DNA of 58,236 nucleotides, from NCBI GenBank assembly GCA_000585055.1, contig JEMX01000022.1:1-58236 (forward strand), read 5' to 3'. The first letter of the stretch is position 1; each line of letters begins with the position of its first letter. Below are positions 1-7,147 of this stretch, piece after piece. Source of the stretch: Candidatus Accumulibacter appositus (GTDB lineage: Bacteria > Pseudomonadota > Gammaproteobacteria > Burkholderiales > Rhodocyclaceae). The notes beneath the pieces are model-generated. The model saw only the letters and a program-made list of their open reading frames with translations. It was not told the DNA's origin and made no database searches. The translations under genes were made by a program, and so were the position numbers.

Positions 1-51
1 GCATCGCGCGCCTTTGCACCGCCTCGGCACGTAGGGCCTGACGCCGCGCAG

Positions 52-726
52 TTACCGGTTACGTACCAGCTCCAGTTCGGCAATCTCGTCCCACCAGTCC
101 GACCGGTGCCGCAGGAGATTCTCGTCATCCGCACCCCCGGAAGCGGCAATGCGCGCCTTCAGCTCCCGTAAACGTTCCTCGCGCTCCTGTCCGGAGAAGC
201 GCGGGTCGACTCCGAACTTCCAGTCGCGCGGAGCGAAGGAGAGTGCCTCGCCGGTGCCGATCTCGGGGAACTCGATGGTGTCGCTGCGCCAATCGAAGAA
301 ATCGGGGGCGCCGCTCGTCAAGATGCCCAGGAGACGGCGTGGCACCCAGAAAACGACGGGATACCGGATGCGCGCTGGCCATTCCACGCGGCGAAGATTG
401 AGACTGCTCAGGAAATGTGGTGCCTGTGCGCCGTCGGCAAGTACGTCTTCGCTCCCGACCACCATCACCGGCCCCGGCGAAGCGTCCGCCAGGACCTTGG
501 CGACCGCATCGAGCAGGTCGACATCGGTGTAGGCCAGGTCCACGCGATGCACGCTCACCGCCGGCATCGATGCGGCGAGGTTGGCTATGAACTGGTCACG
601 GCTAGCCGGTGCATCGCAGGTGCAGACGTGCAGCGAGAAACCGCGGCTGCGTGTAATGCCGCGCCGAAGCGCGCGGAACGCTTCGCCTGCCTGCTCGACA
701 GCGGACTCAGCGACGGAAGCGCTCAA
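52..726 (-). CDS. Partner protein of a P-loop ATPase module (unknown function)
   Basis: About 224 residues if translation starts at the TTG at 726. The open frame extends upstream to 768, but there it only overlaps the ATPase gene. The overlap of about 20 bases with the ATPase end (707) suggests translational coupling. The middle carries features I associate with the N-terminal part of large proteins encoded next to P-loop ATPases: a segment of the type RGFSLHVCTCDAP, then PVVFWVPRRLLG, then APDFFDWRS. Those relatives usually continue into tetratricopeptide repeats. This frame stops shortly after, so it is either a short version or truncated. No signal peptide or membrane segment is seen. The function is unknown; a role in sensing or defence would be inference only. 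Confidence 0.5.
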   Translation of the reverse strand: MSASVAESAVEQAGEAFRALRRGITRSRGFSLHVCTCDAPASRDQFIANLAASMPAVSVHRVDLAYTDVDLLDAVAKVLADASPGPVMVVGSEDVLADGAQAPHFLSSLNLRRVEWPARIRYPVVFWVPRRLLGILTSGAPDFFDWRSDTIEFPEIGTGEALSFAPRDWKFGVDPRFSGQEREERLRELKARIAASGGADDENLLRHRSDWWDEIAELELVRNR

Positions 727-2029
727 GGGTCCGCAGCACCGGGTTGACCTCGTACCACATCTCGCCATTCATGTACTCGAAGACGAAAAGCAGGAACAGC
801 ATTTGCTGGTGGAGCTCGTCCTTGGGGATATCCCGCTGCGGCTGGTCGAAGTTCGGCAGGCTGGCCCAGGCGGCGTCCGGCACCTCCCGAAGCAGCGCGT
901 TACCGTACTTGCGAACGGCCTTGCGAGCGGCCTCGCCGGTTATCGGGAGCGCGTCCAACTCGTTGCACGCGGCCTGCAGAAACATCATCAGGTGACGCGG
1001 GTGACCGCCGCTCATTTCACAGAGGTAGTTCAACGTCGGCGTACTGTCGAAGGCCGCCGCAAGAGACGTGCCGGCGTGCGCGCACCGCCTTTCGACCATC
1101 TCGCGCATCTTGATCATTCCCGGCGAATCCGGGCTCACCGGCGCTTCGCGCCGTGGCCGCAGGCGGATCATGGAAACCGGGCTGTTGTGCTCACCGACCG
1201 ACTGTTGGAGTTGGCCGAAGCGCGGCGAGTAAATGAGGGAGATGGGAACTGTGTAGAGGGTATGGACCCGCAATGAGGAGAGCTGCTCGCTGCGATCAAT
1301 AAAAAGGCGGTCGTGCGTATTGGTGCCGTTGCCCAGATCGCGCCGCACCAGCTTGTCCAGGCCGTCGATGATCAGCACCAGGCCGGCATGCCCAGCGGTA
1401 TGCGCAGACGCTTCAGCGGACGACAGCAGGTCATTCACCGCATCGAGCAAGGACGTGCTGTGTTTTTCGACGGCATCGCGCAGCAGTCCGCGCGAGTTCG
1501 GACGGTTACGCAGCTCCATCGCCAGCTTGCCGAAGCCTACGGCTACCTCGACGCTCTTCAGCCCGACTTCGCTCCCCAGCATCGCATGGATGTCGTCCCA
1601 GACACGCTTCAGCTAGACCGTGACCGGCGTGAAGCCCGGCAGCTGCAGCGCGCCGAGTTGCTGCTGCAATTGCGCCGCGACAAAAACCAGCAAATCCGGA
1701 AAGTCCAGGTCATTGATGTCGAGTTGCTCGCTGACGTCGCAGAACACGACCAGGAAGCCTTTCTTGTCGCCGACCGGCTCCTCGAGCAGCGCTTTGAGGC
1801 GGAACAGCTCGCTGGTCTTGCCGACACCACGGTGTCCGGTGAATAGCTTGAAGTCTGCCTGCCTGGGTGATGCTCGCCGCAGGCTGCGGGCGTAGAGCTG
1901 GACGACATTCTCGTCGCCCCGGACGTCGTCGAAATTCACCCACCGCGGGTCCGTCGGGGGCAGGGACTCCAATGGCTCGCAAACCTGGTAAAGGCGCGTA
2001 ATGTCAGGGAGGTTTCCGGTGTCGGGCAT
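707..2029 (-). pseudogene. P-loop (AAA/STAND-like) ATPase interrupted by an in-frame amber codon
   Basis: One continuous reading frame of 441 codons is split by a TAG at 1613-1615. The first part (138 residues) holds the Walker A motif GHRGVGKTS. The second part holds a Walker B-like LVLIIDGLDKLV, followed by helical sequence ending in LRTLERFRR. Sequence continues in the same frame straight through the stop (VTV, stop, LKRVWDDIHAM), so this is a point nonsense mutation rather than a frameshift. A single C-to-T change of a CAG glutamine codon would explain it. An internal ATG at 1582 could restart translation, but that product would lack Walker A. The intact protein would be a nucleotide-dependent switch acting with the next gene (52-726). 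Confidence 0.65.
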
Positions 2030-2164
2030 GATTACGGTCGTGCTGGCTCGTTTGCCGTATTGTACGGTAGCGGCGACGACCGGCGCGCCAGCTCATGAAA
2101 ATCGGCCCCGAACGCAGAGCACCAGCAACTCGTTGGCGAGCGAATCACGGGCGACGTCTGTTTG

Positions 2165-2530
2165 TCAGGCTTTCACTACGCCATCCAGGTTCAACGCCAG
2201 TATCGCCGCATCGCGGGTCAGCAGCGTCAGGCGCTCATCGTTCGCCTGGACGATGAGCATTCGATAGAAGGGGTCGGCGTGTGCACAGCCCAGGCGGCGC
2301 ACGGCGGCAATGTGGCGCGGCAGGATGGGCAGCAGGACAAAGCCCTGCGCTTCCAGCTCTGTGGTGAGTTCGCCAGGCGGCAAGGGCAGCTTGCCTTTGC
2401 CGTTCTTCAACACCATTTCCCACAGGCTGGTGACGCTGGCCAGGATTTCGGATTGTTCGATGAGGCTTTGCGTCGCTTCACCCAGACAAGCGTCTGCCGT
2501 CATCCACCAATAGAGCAGGTAGCGCGTCAC
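2165..2530 (-). CDS. VapC-like PIN-domain toxin, probably inactivated at the N-terminus
   Basis: PIN-domain ribonuclease of a type II toxin-antitoxin pair, 121 residues from the GTG at 2530. That GTG overlaps the antitoxin stop as GTGA, the usual coupled arrangement. The conserved SLWEM (second acidic residue), HADPFYRML (third) and LLTRD segments are present. The N-terminus reads TRYLLYWWMTADA, whereas relatives normally read RYLLDTHVLLWW there. The stretch holding the first catalytic Asp is therefore missing. A deletion of 18 bases between two CTGCTC copies would give this sequence. Loss of that Asp should abolish metal-dependent RNase activity (inference from the family). Confidence 0.7.
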   Translation of the reverse strand: MTRYLLYWWMTADACLGEATQSLIEQSEILASVTSLWEMVLKNGKGKLPLPPGELTTELEAQGFVLLPILPRHIAAVRRLGCAHADPFYRMLIVQANDERLTLLTRDAAILALNLDGVVKA

Positions 2531-2772
2531 GACATGTCGCCGCCAGTAAGCACGTCGGCGATGGCGGCATTGGTCGCCGGTGCATCCCAATCGGCATCGG
2601 CCCTGGGCAAGGCCGCCCACGCACCGGGCGCGCGGCGCCGCTCGGGCGCCCCGACTTTTACCAAGCGGACCATCGGAACGCCATTGTTGGCGATAACGAC
2701 TTCTTCACCCGCCAGCGCTGCCTGTACCAGCCTGGAAAGCTGGTTCTTGGCTTCGCGCATGTTGACCTGCAT
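2527..2772 (-). CDS. Phd/YefM-family antitoxin
   Basis: 81-residue antitoxin. The start MQVNMREAKNQLSRLV is chosen because a GGAGGAG ribosome site lies a few bases upstream of the ATG at 2772. The N-terminal half is the Phd/YefM DNA-binding fold that represses its own operon (NMREAKNQLS, then EEVVIANNGVPMVRLV). The C-terminal tail, rich in Ala and Asp, would wrap the toxin. It overlaps the PIN toxin gene by four bases. Since the toxin appears damaged, the antitoxin may now be kept only as a repressor or as an antidote to a related toxin elsewhere. Confidence 0.8.
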   Translation of the reverse strand: MQVNMREAKNQLSRLVQAALAGEEVVIANNGVPMVRLVKVGAPERRRAPGAWAALPRADADWDAPATNAAIADVLTGGDMS

Positions 2773-2877
2773 CCTGAACTCCTCCGGCAATTTCCTCGCC
2801 TGCGTGCAGTTTAGCGCTGCCTGGCCAAGAAACAACAGGCTCTCATCGCCTCCTACAAGAAGCGTTTCGCCGGCCTC

Positions 2878-2905
2878 TGTAGGAGCCCGATTTATCGGGC
2901 GATGC
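2878..2905. repeat. Possible REP-like hairpin
   Basis: The sequence TGTAGGAGCCCGATTTATCG and the following bases contain a perfect 7-bp stem (GCCCGAT/ATCGGGC) with a 2-base loop at 2885-2900. The GTAGGAGC start followed by a short hairpin resembles REP-type extragenic palindromes of beta- and gammaproteobacteria. It lies in the 279-base gap between the two toxin-antitoxin modules, which shows no gene. Only one copy is visible in this window. Confidence 0.4.
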
Positions 2906-3051
2906 TGCGCTCACGCCGACCACAGCACGAATTTCCAGGCGACCAAGGCGTCCCGGTGCCTGGCCATTCGGCATGCCCGCAAAGCGAATTGCGATGGCGA
3001 CGTGTCGTGGCGGACGGGGTGGCGCGCGCCGTCGGCCGCCCCTTGCTTGCC

Positions 3052-3399
3052 CTACGCCGTTGGCAAGAGGAACTCGACCTTTACGGCATCGTAGGGAAAC
3101 TCGATGCCACCATCGGGCGCTCGGCCAAGCACGCCGGCGTTGAGCAGTGCAGTGACGTCGGCATGGACGGCCTTGACATCACGCCCAAGCCGCCGCGCCG
3201 TCTCGCGAATGGATAGCGGACCGGCACCGGTAAGCGCCTTGAGCAAGGCCCAGCGCTTGGCGGTCAACACCTTCCACAGCAGTTCGGGCGTGGCGAAGGC
3301 GATGCGTGCCTCTTCCTCGGCGTTGCCCTTGTTCATCAGGCGCGCCGCGTCGGCAAGCGTCTCGCTCAGGGAACGAACTTCAAGAACGACCGTGCTCAT
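3052..3399 (-). CDS. TumA-like HTH antitoxin
   Basis: 115 residues from the ATG at 3399 (MSTVVLEVRSL); a second ATG lies one codon upstream. The central part LLKALTGAGPLSIRETARRLGRDVKAV is a winged-helix/HTH DNA-binding segment, described here only by its ends: it runs from about residue 52 to 80. This is the HVO_A0114-type regulator commonly paired with TumE toxins. The gene overlaps the 3' end of the preceding toxin gene by 20 bases, so the order is toxin first, antitoxin second. The N-terminal SLSETLADAARLM may contribute to toxin binding. Confidence 0.65.
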   Translation of the reverse strand: MSTVVLEVRSLSETLADAARLMNKGNAEEEARIAFATPELLWKVLTAKRWALLKALTGAGPLSIRETARRLGRDVKAVHADVTALLNAGVLGRAPDGGIEFPYDAVKVEFLLPTA

Positions 3400-3676
3400 C
3401 ATTCCACCTCCAGACGTCAGCTTCGAAGTCAAGCATCAACTGCTCCGGCGTTGAAAAATCGTATGGCGTCTCGCCCATTGCCGAGTGCCGGTGATCACCC
3501 TTGCCGCGCTCATTGTCGTAGCGCAGCACGCAGCGGCCTTCGACGATGTACGCAAGCCGATACTTGAAAGCACGGGTCGACGGCGGCAGCGATACCGGAA
3601 CTCGCCACACGACCACCTCGATGAACGCATCGGCAGCGATAACAATCCGGCGTTGAAGCAGGGCTATGGCCTTCAT
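3380..3676 (-). CDS. TumE-like toxin (DUF6516)
   Basis: 98 residues from the ATG at 3676 (MKAIALLQRRIV). An upstream in-frame start at 3712 is less likely. Recognised by the family core: FKYRLAYIVEGRCVLRYDNE, then RGKGDHRH, then TPYDFSTPEQL. These are the most conserved parts of TumE/DUF6516 proteins, the toxin partner of small HTH antitoxins. It is a soluble protein with no signal peptide. The downstream gene starts before this one ends, indicating coupled translation with the antitoxin. The target of the toxin cannot be read from the sequence. Confidence 0.65.
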   Translation of the reverse strand: MKAIALLQRRIVIAADAFIEVVVWRVPVSLPPSTRAFKYRLAYIVEGRCVLRYDNERGKGDHRHSAMGETPYDFSTPEQLMLDFEADVWRWNDEHGRS

Positions 3677-3755
3677 GCAGGGCAGACTACGCACCGGCAC
3701 GCGCGTTGTCAATTACTCCAACACCCGTCGCTACGCCTGGCGGCGAGGCGCCAGC

Positions 3756-4772
3756 TCAGGTTTCACCAGGCTGCGCCGCAGACTTCCGCCCACCCGCAAT
3801 TGCCGCGCGCCCCGCACTCGGCGCGACGCTTTCGTAGCGCTGCCAGACTCGCCGGAAATCCCGGGCCGAGGCAAAGCCGGTGAGATCAGCGACGCGCTCG
3901 ACCGACAGCTGCCGGTCGGCGAGCAGTTCGCGCGCGCGGGCGATGCGCAGACGCTGCTGGTAGGCGACGACGCTGATTCCGGCGTGCTCGGCGAAGAGGC
4001 GCGTCAGGTGGCGGCCGCTGACGTGCGCGCGACCGGCGAGTTCCGCCAGCGACCACGAGCGTGCCGGATCCTGCGCGATGGCGTCCTGCGCGCGGTGGAC
4101 GGCGGGATGCAGGTGGTTGCGGTGGGCGAGCCAGGGCGAGAGCTGCGGCTCGTTGCCGCCGCGCCGCTGATAGACGACCAGCCGCCGCGCGACACGTGCC
4201 GCCAGTTCGGCGCCGGCGTGGCGCTCGATCAGGTACAGCGCAAGATCGATGCCGGTGGTGATGCCAGCGCTGGTGAGCACGGGCCCGTCTTCGACGAACA
4301 AGCGGTTCTCCTCGACCCTTGCCGACGGCGCTGCTTGTTGCAGGGCGTCGATCAGGCTGTAGTGCGTGGTGCACCGGCGGCCGTCGAGCAGTCCGGCGGC
4401 GGCGAGCAGCATCGCGCCGGAGCAGATGCTGGCGACGCGCGTGTCCGCCTGCGGTGCGTGCCGCAACCAGTCGACGACGGTCTGCGCCTCGGGGCGTGCG
4501 TAGTCTTCGACCTCGCAGGCGTTGCCGGTGACGATGACCAGGCTCTGCGGCGGCAGCCGCGCCGGCAGCGCTTCGAGTTCGCCGAGCCCGACGCCGAGCG
4601 AGGTGCGCAGCCGGGCGACCGGCGCGCAGCTGTGCAGCAGTATTGCCGCATTCCCTTCACCATCCGGCGCCTCGCTGGCCAGCTCGGCGGCCATGCGCAG
4701 CGCCTCGGCGGGCCCGGCGTAATCGAGCAGCAGCACGTTCGGTGTCAGCACGAACCACACCGAGAGGCTCAT
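3756..4772 (-). CDS. GlxA-family transcriptional regulator (DJ-1/PfpI-like domain plus AraC HTH)
   Basis: 338-residue regulator. Residues about 1-180 form a DJ-1/PfpI-like ligand domain, with the nucleophile-elbow segment ASICSGAMLLAAAGLL. The C-terminal 110 residues form an AraC-type double HTH (WSLAELAGRAHVSGRHLTRL and later LTGFASARDFRRVWQRY). It starts four bases inside the end of the EamA transporter gene, so it belongs to the minus-strand cassette hydrolase, DUF1272, transporter, regulator. Such regulators usually control the neighbouring metabolic or transport genes; autoregulation of this cassette is inference. Confidence 0.85.
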   Translation of the reverse strand: MSLSVWFVLTPNVLLLDYAGPAEALRMAAELASEAPDGEGNAAILLHSCAPVARLRTSLGVGLGELEALPARLPPQSLVIVTGNACEVEDYARPEAQTVVDWLRHAPQADTRVASICSGAMLLAAAGLLDGRRCTTHYSLIDALQQAAPSARVEENRLFVEDGPVLTSAGITTGIDLALYLIERHAGAELAARVARRLVVYQRRGGNEPQLSPWLAHRNHLHPAVHRAQDAIAQDPARSWSLAELAGRAHVSGRHLTRLFAEHAGISVVAYQQRLRIARARELLADRQLSVERVADLTGFASARDFRRVWQRYESVAPSAGRAAIAGGRKSAAQPGET

Positions 4773-5668
4773 GCCCGCACCCGCGCCCAGATCAGCAAGC
4801 GGTCGGTGAAGAGATTCACCGCCAACCCGAGCATGAGCAGTGCCGCGCCGGCGAAATGCACCGGCCGCAGAACCTCACCAAAGGCCAGCCAGCCGGTGCT
4901 CAAGCCGACAAGCGGAATCAGCAGGCTGAACGGCGCCACCTGATTGGCCGGGTAACGCGAGAGCAACCGCGTCCACAGTCCGTAGCCGAGCAGGGTGGCG
5001 ACCCAGGCCAGGTAGGCGACGGCGGCACAGGACTGCCAGCTGAAAGCGGCGAGCGCGCCAGCGATCCTGGCCGGCCCCTCGATGAGCAGCGACAGCGCGA
5101 AGAAGGGCAGCGGCGGCACCAGGCTTGCCCAGACGACGAAGGCGAACTGGTTGATCGGCCCGTGCCGGGCCACGGCGCGCGTGACTATGTTGCCGACGGC
5201 CCACATCGACGCGGCGGCCAACGTCAGCATGAAACCGAGCAGTGGCATGCTCATGCCGTGCGCCGAGCCGATCAACACCAGACCGCAGGCTGCCAGGAGC
5301 AGGCCAGCGAGTTGACTGCCGCGCCAGGTCTCCTTCAGCCACAGCGCGGCGAAGAGCATGGTGAAGAAGGCCTGCGACTGCAGCACCAACGACGCCAGCC
5401 CCGAGGGCATGCCAAGGTGGATGGCGGTGAACAGGAAGGCGAACTGGCCGACCGATATGCTCAGGCCGTACGCCAGGTAGAGCCGCAAGGGCAGTTTCGG
5501 CGGCCGCAACAGGAATACCGCCGGACAGGCAGCCAGCATGAAACGCAGGGCACCGAGCAGCAGTGGCGGCACCTCGCCGACGCCGATCCTGATGACCGCG
5601 AAGTTCACTCCCCAGACGAGAACCACGAGCAGGGCCAGAGCGATGTCGAGCGGCCGCATTTGCGCCAC
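4769..5668 (-). CDS. EamA-family drug/metabolite transporter
   Basis: 299-residue inner-membrane protein with about ten hydrophobic helices in two EamA repeats. It starts MRPLDIALALLVVLVWGVNF after a short N-terminal MAQ. The N-terminal WGVNFAVIRIG and the second-repeat MWAVGNIVTRAV are typical of the family, which exports small metabolites such as amino acids. It abuts the DUF1272 gene (the next start is immediately after its stop) and overlaps the regulator gene by four bases. The substrate is unknown. Confidence 0.85.
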   Translation of the reverse strand: MAQMRPLDIALALLVVLVWGVNFAVIRIGVGEVPPLLLGALRFMLAACPAVFLLRPPKLPLRLYLAYGLSISVGQFAFLFTAIHLGMPSGLASLVLQSQAFFTMLFAALWLKETWRGSQLAGLLLAACGLVLIGSAHGMSMPLLGFMLTLAAASMWAVGNIVTRAVARHGPINQFAFVVWASLVPPLPFFALSLLIEGPARIAGALAAFSWQSCAAVAYLAWVATLLGYGLWTRLLSRYPANQVAPFSLLIPLVGLSTGWLAFGEVLRPVHFAGAALLMLGLAVNLFTDRLLIWARVRA

Positions 5669-5953
5669 TCAGCGCGGCGCCGCGGTGGCGACACTCACCG
5701 CTGGCTCCTCCGTCGTAGCTGCGATGGGCTTGAAAACGCGTTGCGTCGACGCTGGATTGCCCGGCAGCTTTTCCGCCGGGCGAATCGGCCGCCGGACGAG
5801 CTCGCCGCCACAGTTCGGGCAGCGCTGCCCGGCGAGCCGCTGCTGCACGCAGTCGGCACAGAAGGTGCATTCGAAGGAGCAGATCATCGCCTCGAGCGCA
5901 TCGGGCGGCAGGTCGCGATCGCAGCATTCGCAGTTCGGGCGCAGTTCAAGCAC
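5669..5953 (-). CDS. DUF1272 zinc-ribbon-like small protein
   Basis: 94 residues from the GTG at 5953, giving an N-terminus LELRPNCECCDRDLPPDA that is the usual beginning of DUF1272 proteins. A longer reading from 5983 is open but lacks this logic. Four cysteine pairs (CECC, CSFECTFC, C, CPNC) point to metal binding, probably zinc. The GTG overlaps the end of the hydrolase gene. The molecular function of the family is not established. Confidence 0.8.
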   Translation of the reverse strand: MLELRPNCECCDRDLPPDALEAMICSFECTFCADCVQQRLAGQRCPNCGGELVRRPIRPAEKLPGNPASTQRVFKPIAATTEEPAVSVATAAPR

Positions 5954-6530
5954 GTGCGTCTCCCAGGCTGGCGACGCAGTCATCGACGCTGGCGATGCGC
6001 GCGAAGCGACCGGCCAGTACCAGTTCGGTATGCGCCTTGATCTCTTGCGGCGAATAGACGCGGCCGCTGCGCGGATGCGTCATCGGGAAAGTGAGCGTCG
6101 CATCGCTGACGAAATCGACCTGATAGCCGATGTCCGAAGCGACGCGGGTGCTCGTCTCGCAGCATTGCTCGGTGCGGATGCCGGCGATGATCAGGCGATC
6201 GACGCCGCGGCGACGCAACCACAGGTCGAGACCGGTGTCCGAGAAGGCGTTGTGCGTATGCTTGAAGAAGCAGGCGTCGGGCGGCCCCGGCAGCCAGTCG
6301 AGCGCCCGCACGGCACCCGACGCCTCGGTAAACGGTCCCGACTGGCCGATGTGGAAGACATGCACGACCGGCACGCCACGCGCACGGCAGGCGTCGTCTA
6401 GCGCCAGCACTGCCTTCTTGAAGGCCGGGACATCGCTTTCCGACCAGTAGGGCATCTGCCGGAAGGATTCCTGCACATCGATGACGATGAGGGCACTGCG
6501 CGTGCTATTTTCTGGGCTGCAGGCGGACAT
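5946..6530 (-). CDS. Isochorismatase-family cysteine hydrolase
   Basis: 194 residues with the family triad visible: Asp18 (LIVIDVQ), Lys90 (ACFFKHTHNAFSDT) and the nucleophile Cys123 (GIRTEQCCETSTR). The family hydrolyses isochorismate, nicotinamide or other amide and vinyl-ether bonds; the substrate here cannot be assigned. An AGGAG ribosome site sits before the ATG at 6530. It is the first gene of the cassette with DUF1272, the EamA exporter and the GlxA-type regulator, suggesting a small catabolic or detoxifying unit. Confidence 0.85.
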   Translation of the reverse strand: MSACSPENSTRSALIVIDVQESFRQMPYWSESDVPAFKKAVLALDDACRARGVPVVHVFHIGQSGPFTEASGAVRALDWLPGPPDACFFKHTHNAFSDTGLDLWLRRRGVDRLIIAGIRTEQCCETSTRVASDIGYQVDFVSDATLTFPMTHPRSGRVYSPQEIKAHTELVLAGRFARIASVDDCVASLGDARA

Positions 6531-6616
6531 TTCGCTTCTCCTGTGTTGAGCGTGATGCCATCGTAAGGCGGTACGAAGAAATGAACGATACCGAATCCGG
6601 ACCAGCAGCGGACAAA

Positions 6617-6754
6617 ATTGGCCATCCGGTAACCGCAGTCGATCTCTGCGGGCACGCGACGCTGGCCACGGCGCACGTCATTTTCGAACATCTCGCCCAT
6701 GCGCGACCGCAGATAACGTCTGTCACGCGCAGCGGCAATCTGCACGTCCGACGC
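6617..6754 (+). pseudogene. Fragment of a PhzF-family isomerase gene
   Basis: About 46 codons contain VDLCGHATLATAHVIFEHL followed by a segment ending TRSGNLHVRR. This matches the conserved middle of the PhzF (phenazine biosynthesis-like epimerase) N-terminal domain. No start region and no remaining domain are present: upstream codons are degenerate and downstream the similarity ends abruptly near 6755. It is a remnant, not a functional enzyme (family length is about 260-300 residues). Confidence 0.6.
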
Positions 6755-6766
6755 CAGGCCTGCAAG

Positions 6767-6997
6767 TCACTTAGTCGCATGGGCGACCGAGACGCAGGCG
6801 GCGAAAACCAGCTGGAAGCCGTCGCCATGTTCGAGCAGGCGTTGCAGGCGTAGAAAATCGCCGCTGTGGCGGCCGCCAAGCTCGTCGCGCAGGTCGCCGA
6901 AATCGCGCGCCGGGACGCCTGAAAGTGTGTCCGACACCGCTGCTAAACTAGTTGGCGGTATTCGTTGGTCAGGCGACGGCCCGCTAAGGGTGGTCAT
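6767..6997 (-). pseudogene. Possible remnant of an ATPase-partner gene
   Basis: Reading frame on the minus strand whose last 45 codons (GDFLRLQRLLEHGDGFQLVF and following) resemble the N-terminal part of the gene at 52-726 (FRALRRGITRSRGFSLHVCT). Both place a helical, Leu/Arg-rich stretch before a GF-hydrophobic strand. It ends at a stop at 6767, next to where the PhzF fragment ends on the other strand. Probably a decayed copy. The similarity was judged by eye, so confidence is low. Confidence 0.3.
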
Positions 6998-7063
6998 GGG
7001 CCGGAGCGGCTCGCTGTTGAGCGTCGCGCAGCGCGGGCGACACGGCGATGTCGGCTGATCGGC

Positions 7064-7069
7064 TATAAT
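7064..7069 (+). promoter_or_regulatory. Candidate -10 box for mfd
   Basis: A perfect TATAAT lies 84 bases upstream of the chosen mfd start. No convincing -35 hexamer is found 16-18 bases upstream. If used, transcription would begin near 7076, which excludes in-frame sequence upstream of it as coding. Confidence 0.4.
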
Positions 7070-7147
7070 CCTGCCCTTTCACTGCCTTGCCGTGAGCAGC
7101 TTGTGCAGCTCACCCTAGTGCAGAAATCGAGTCGCGAGTCGTATTCA

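Noticed and set aside
1..51. Left edge sequence
   Set aside because: No gene, repeat or signal could be supported in these bases.
707..768. Frameshift fusion of the ATPase and the downstream gene
   Set aside because: The overlap fits a normal stop plus an alternative TTG start; both reading frames keep family-like ends, so two genes are more likely than one shifted gene.
2162..3094. 310-codon frame on the plus strand across both toxin-antitoxin modules
   Set aside because: It is antisense to recognisable PIN and Phd genes and has no ribosome site or recognisable domain.
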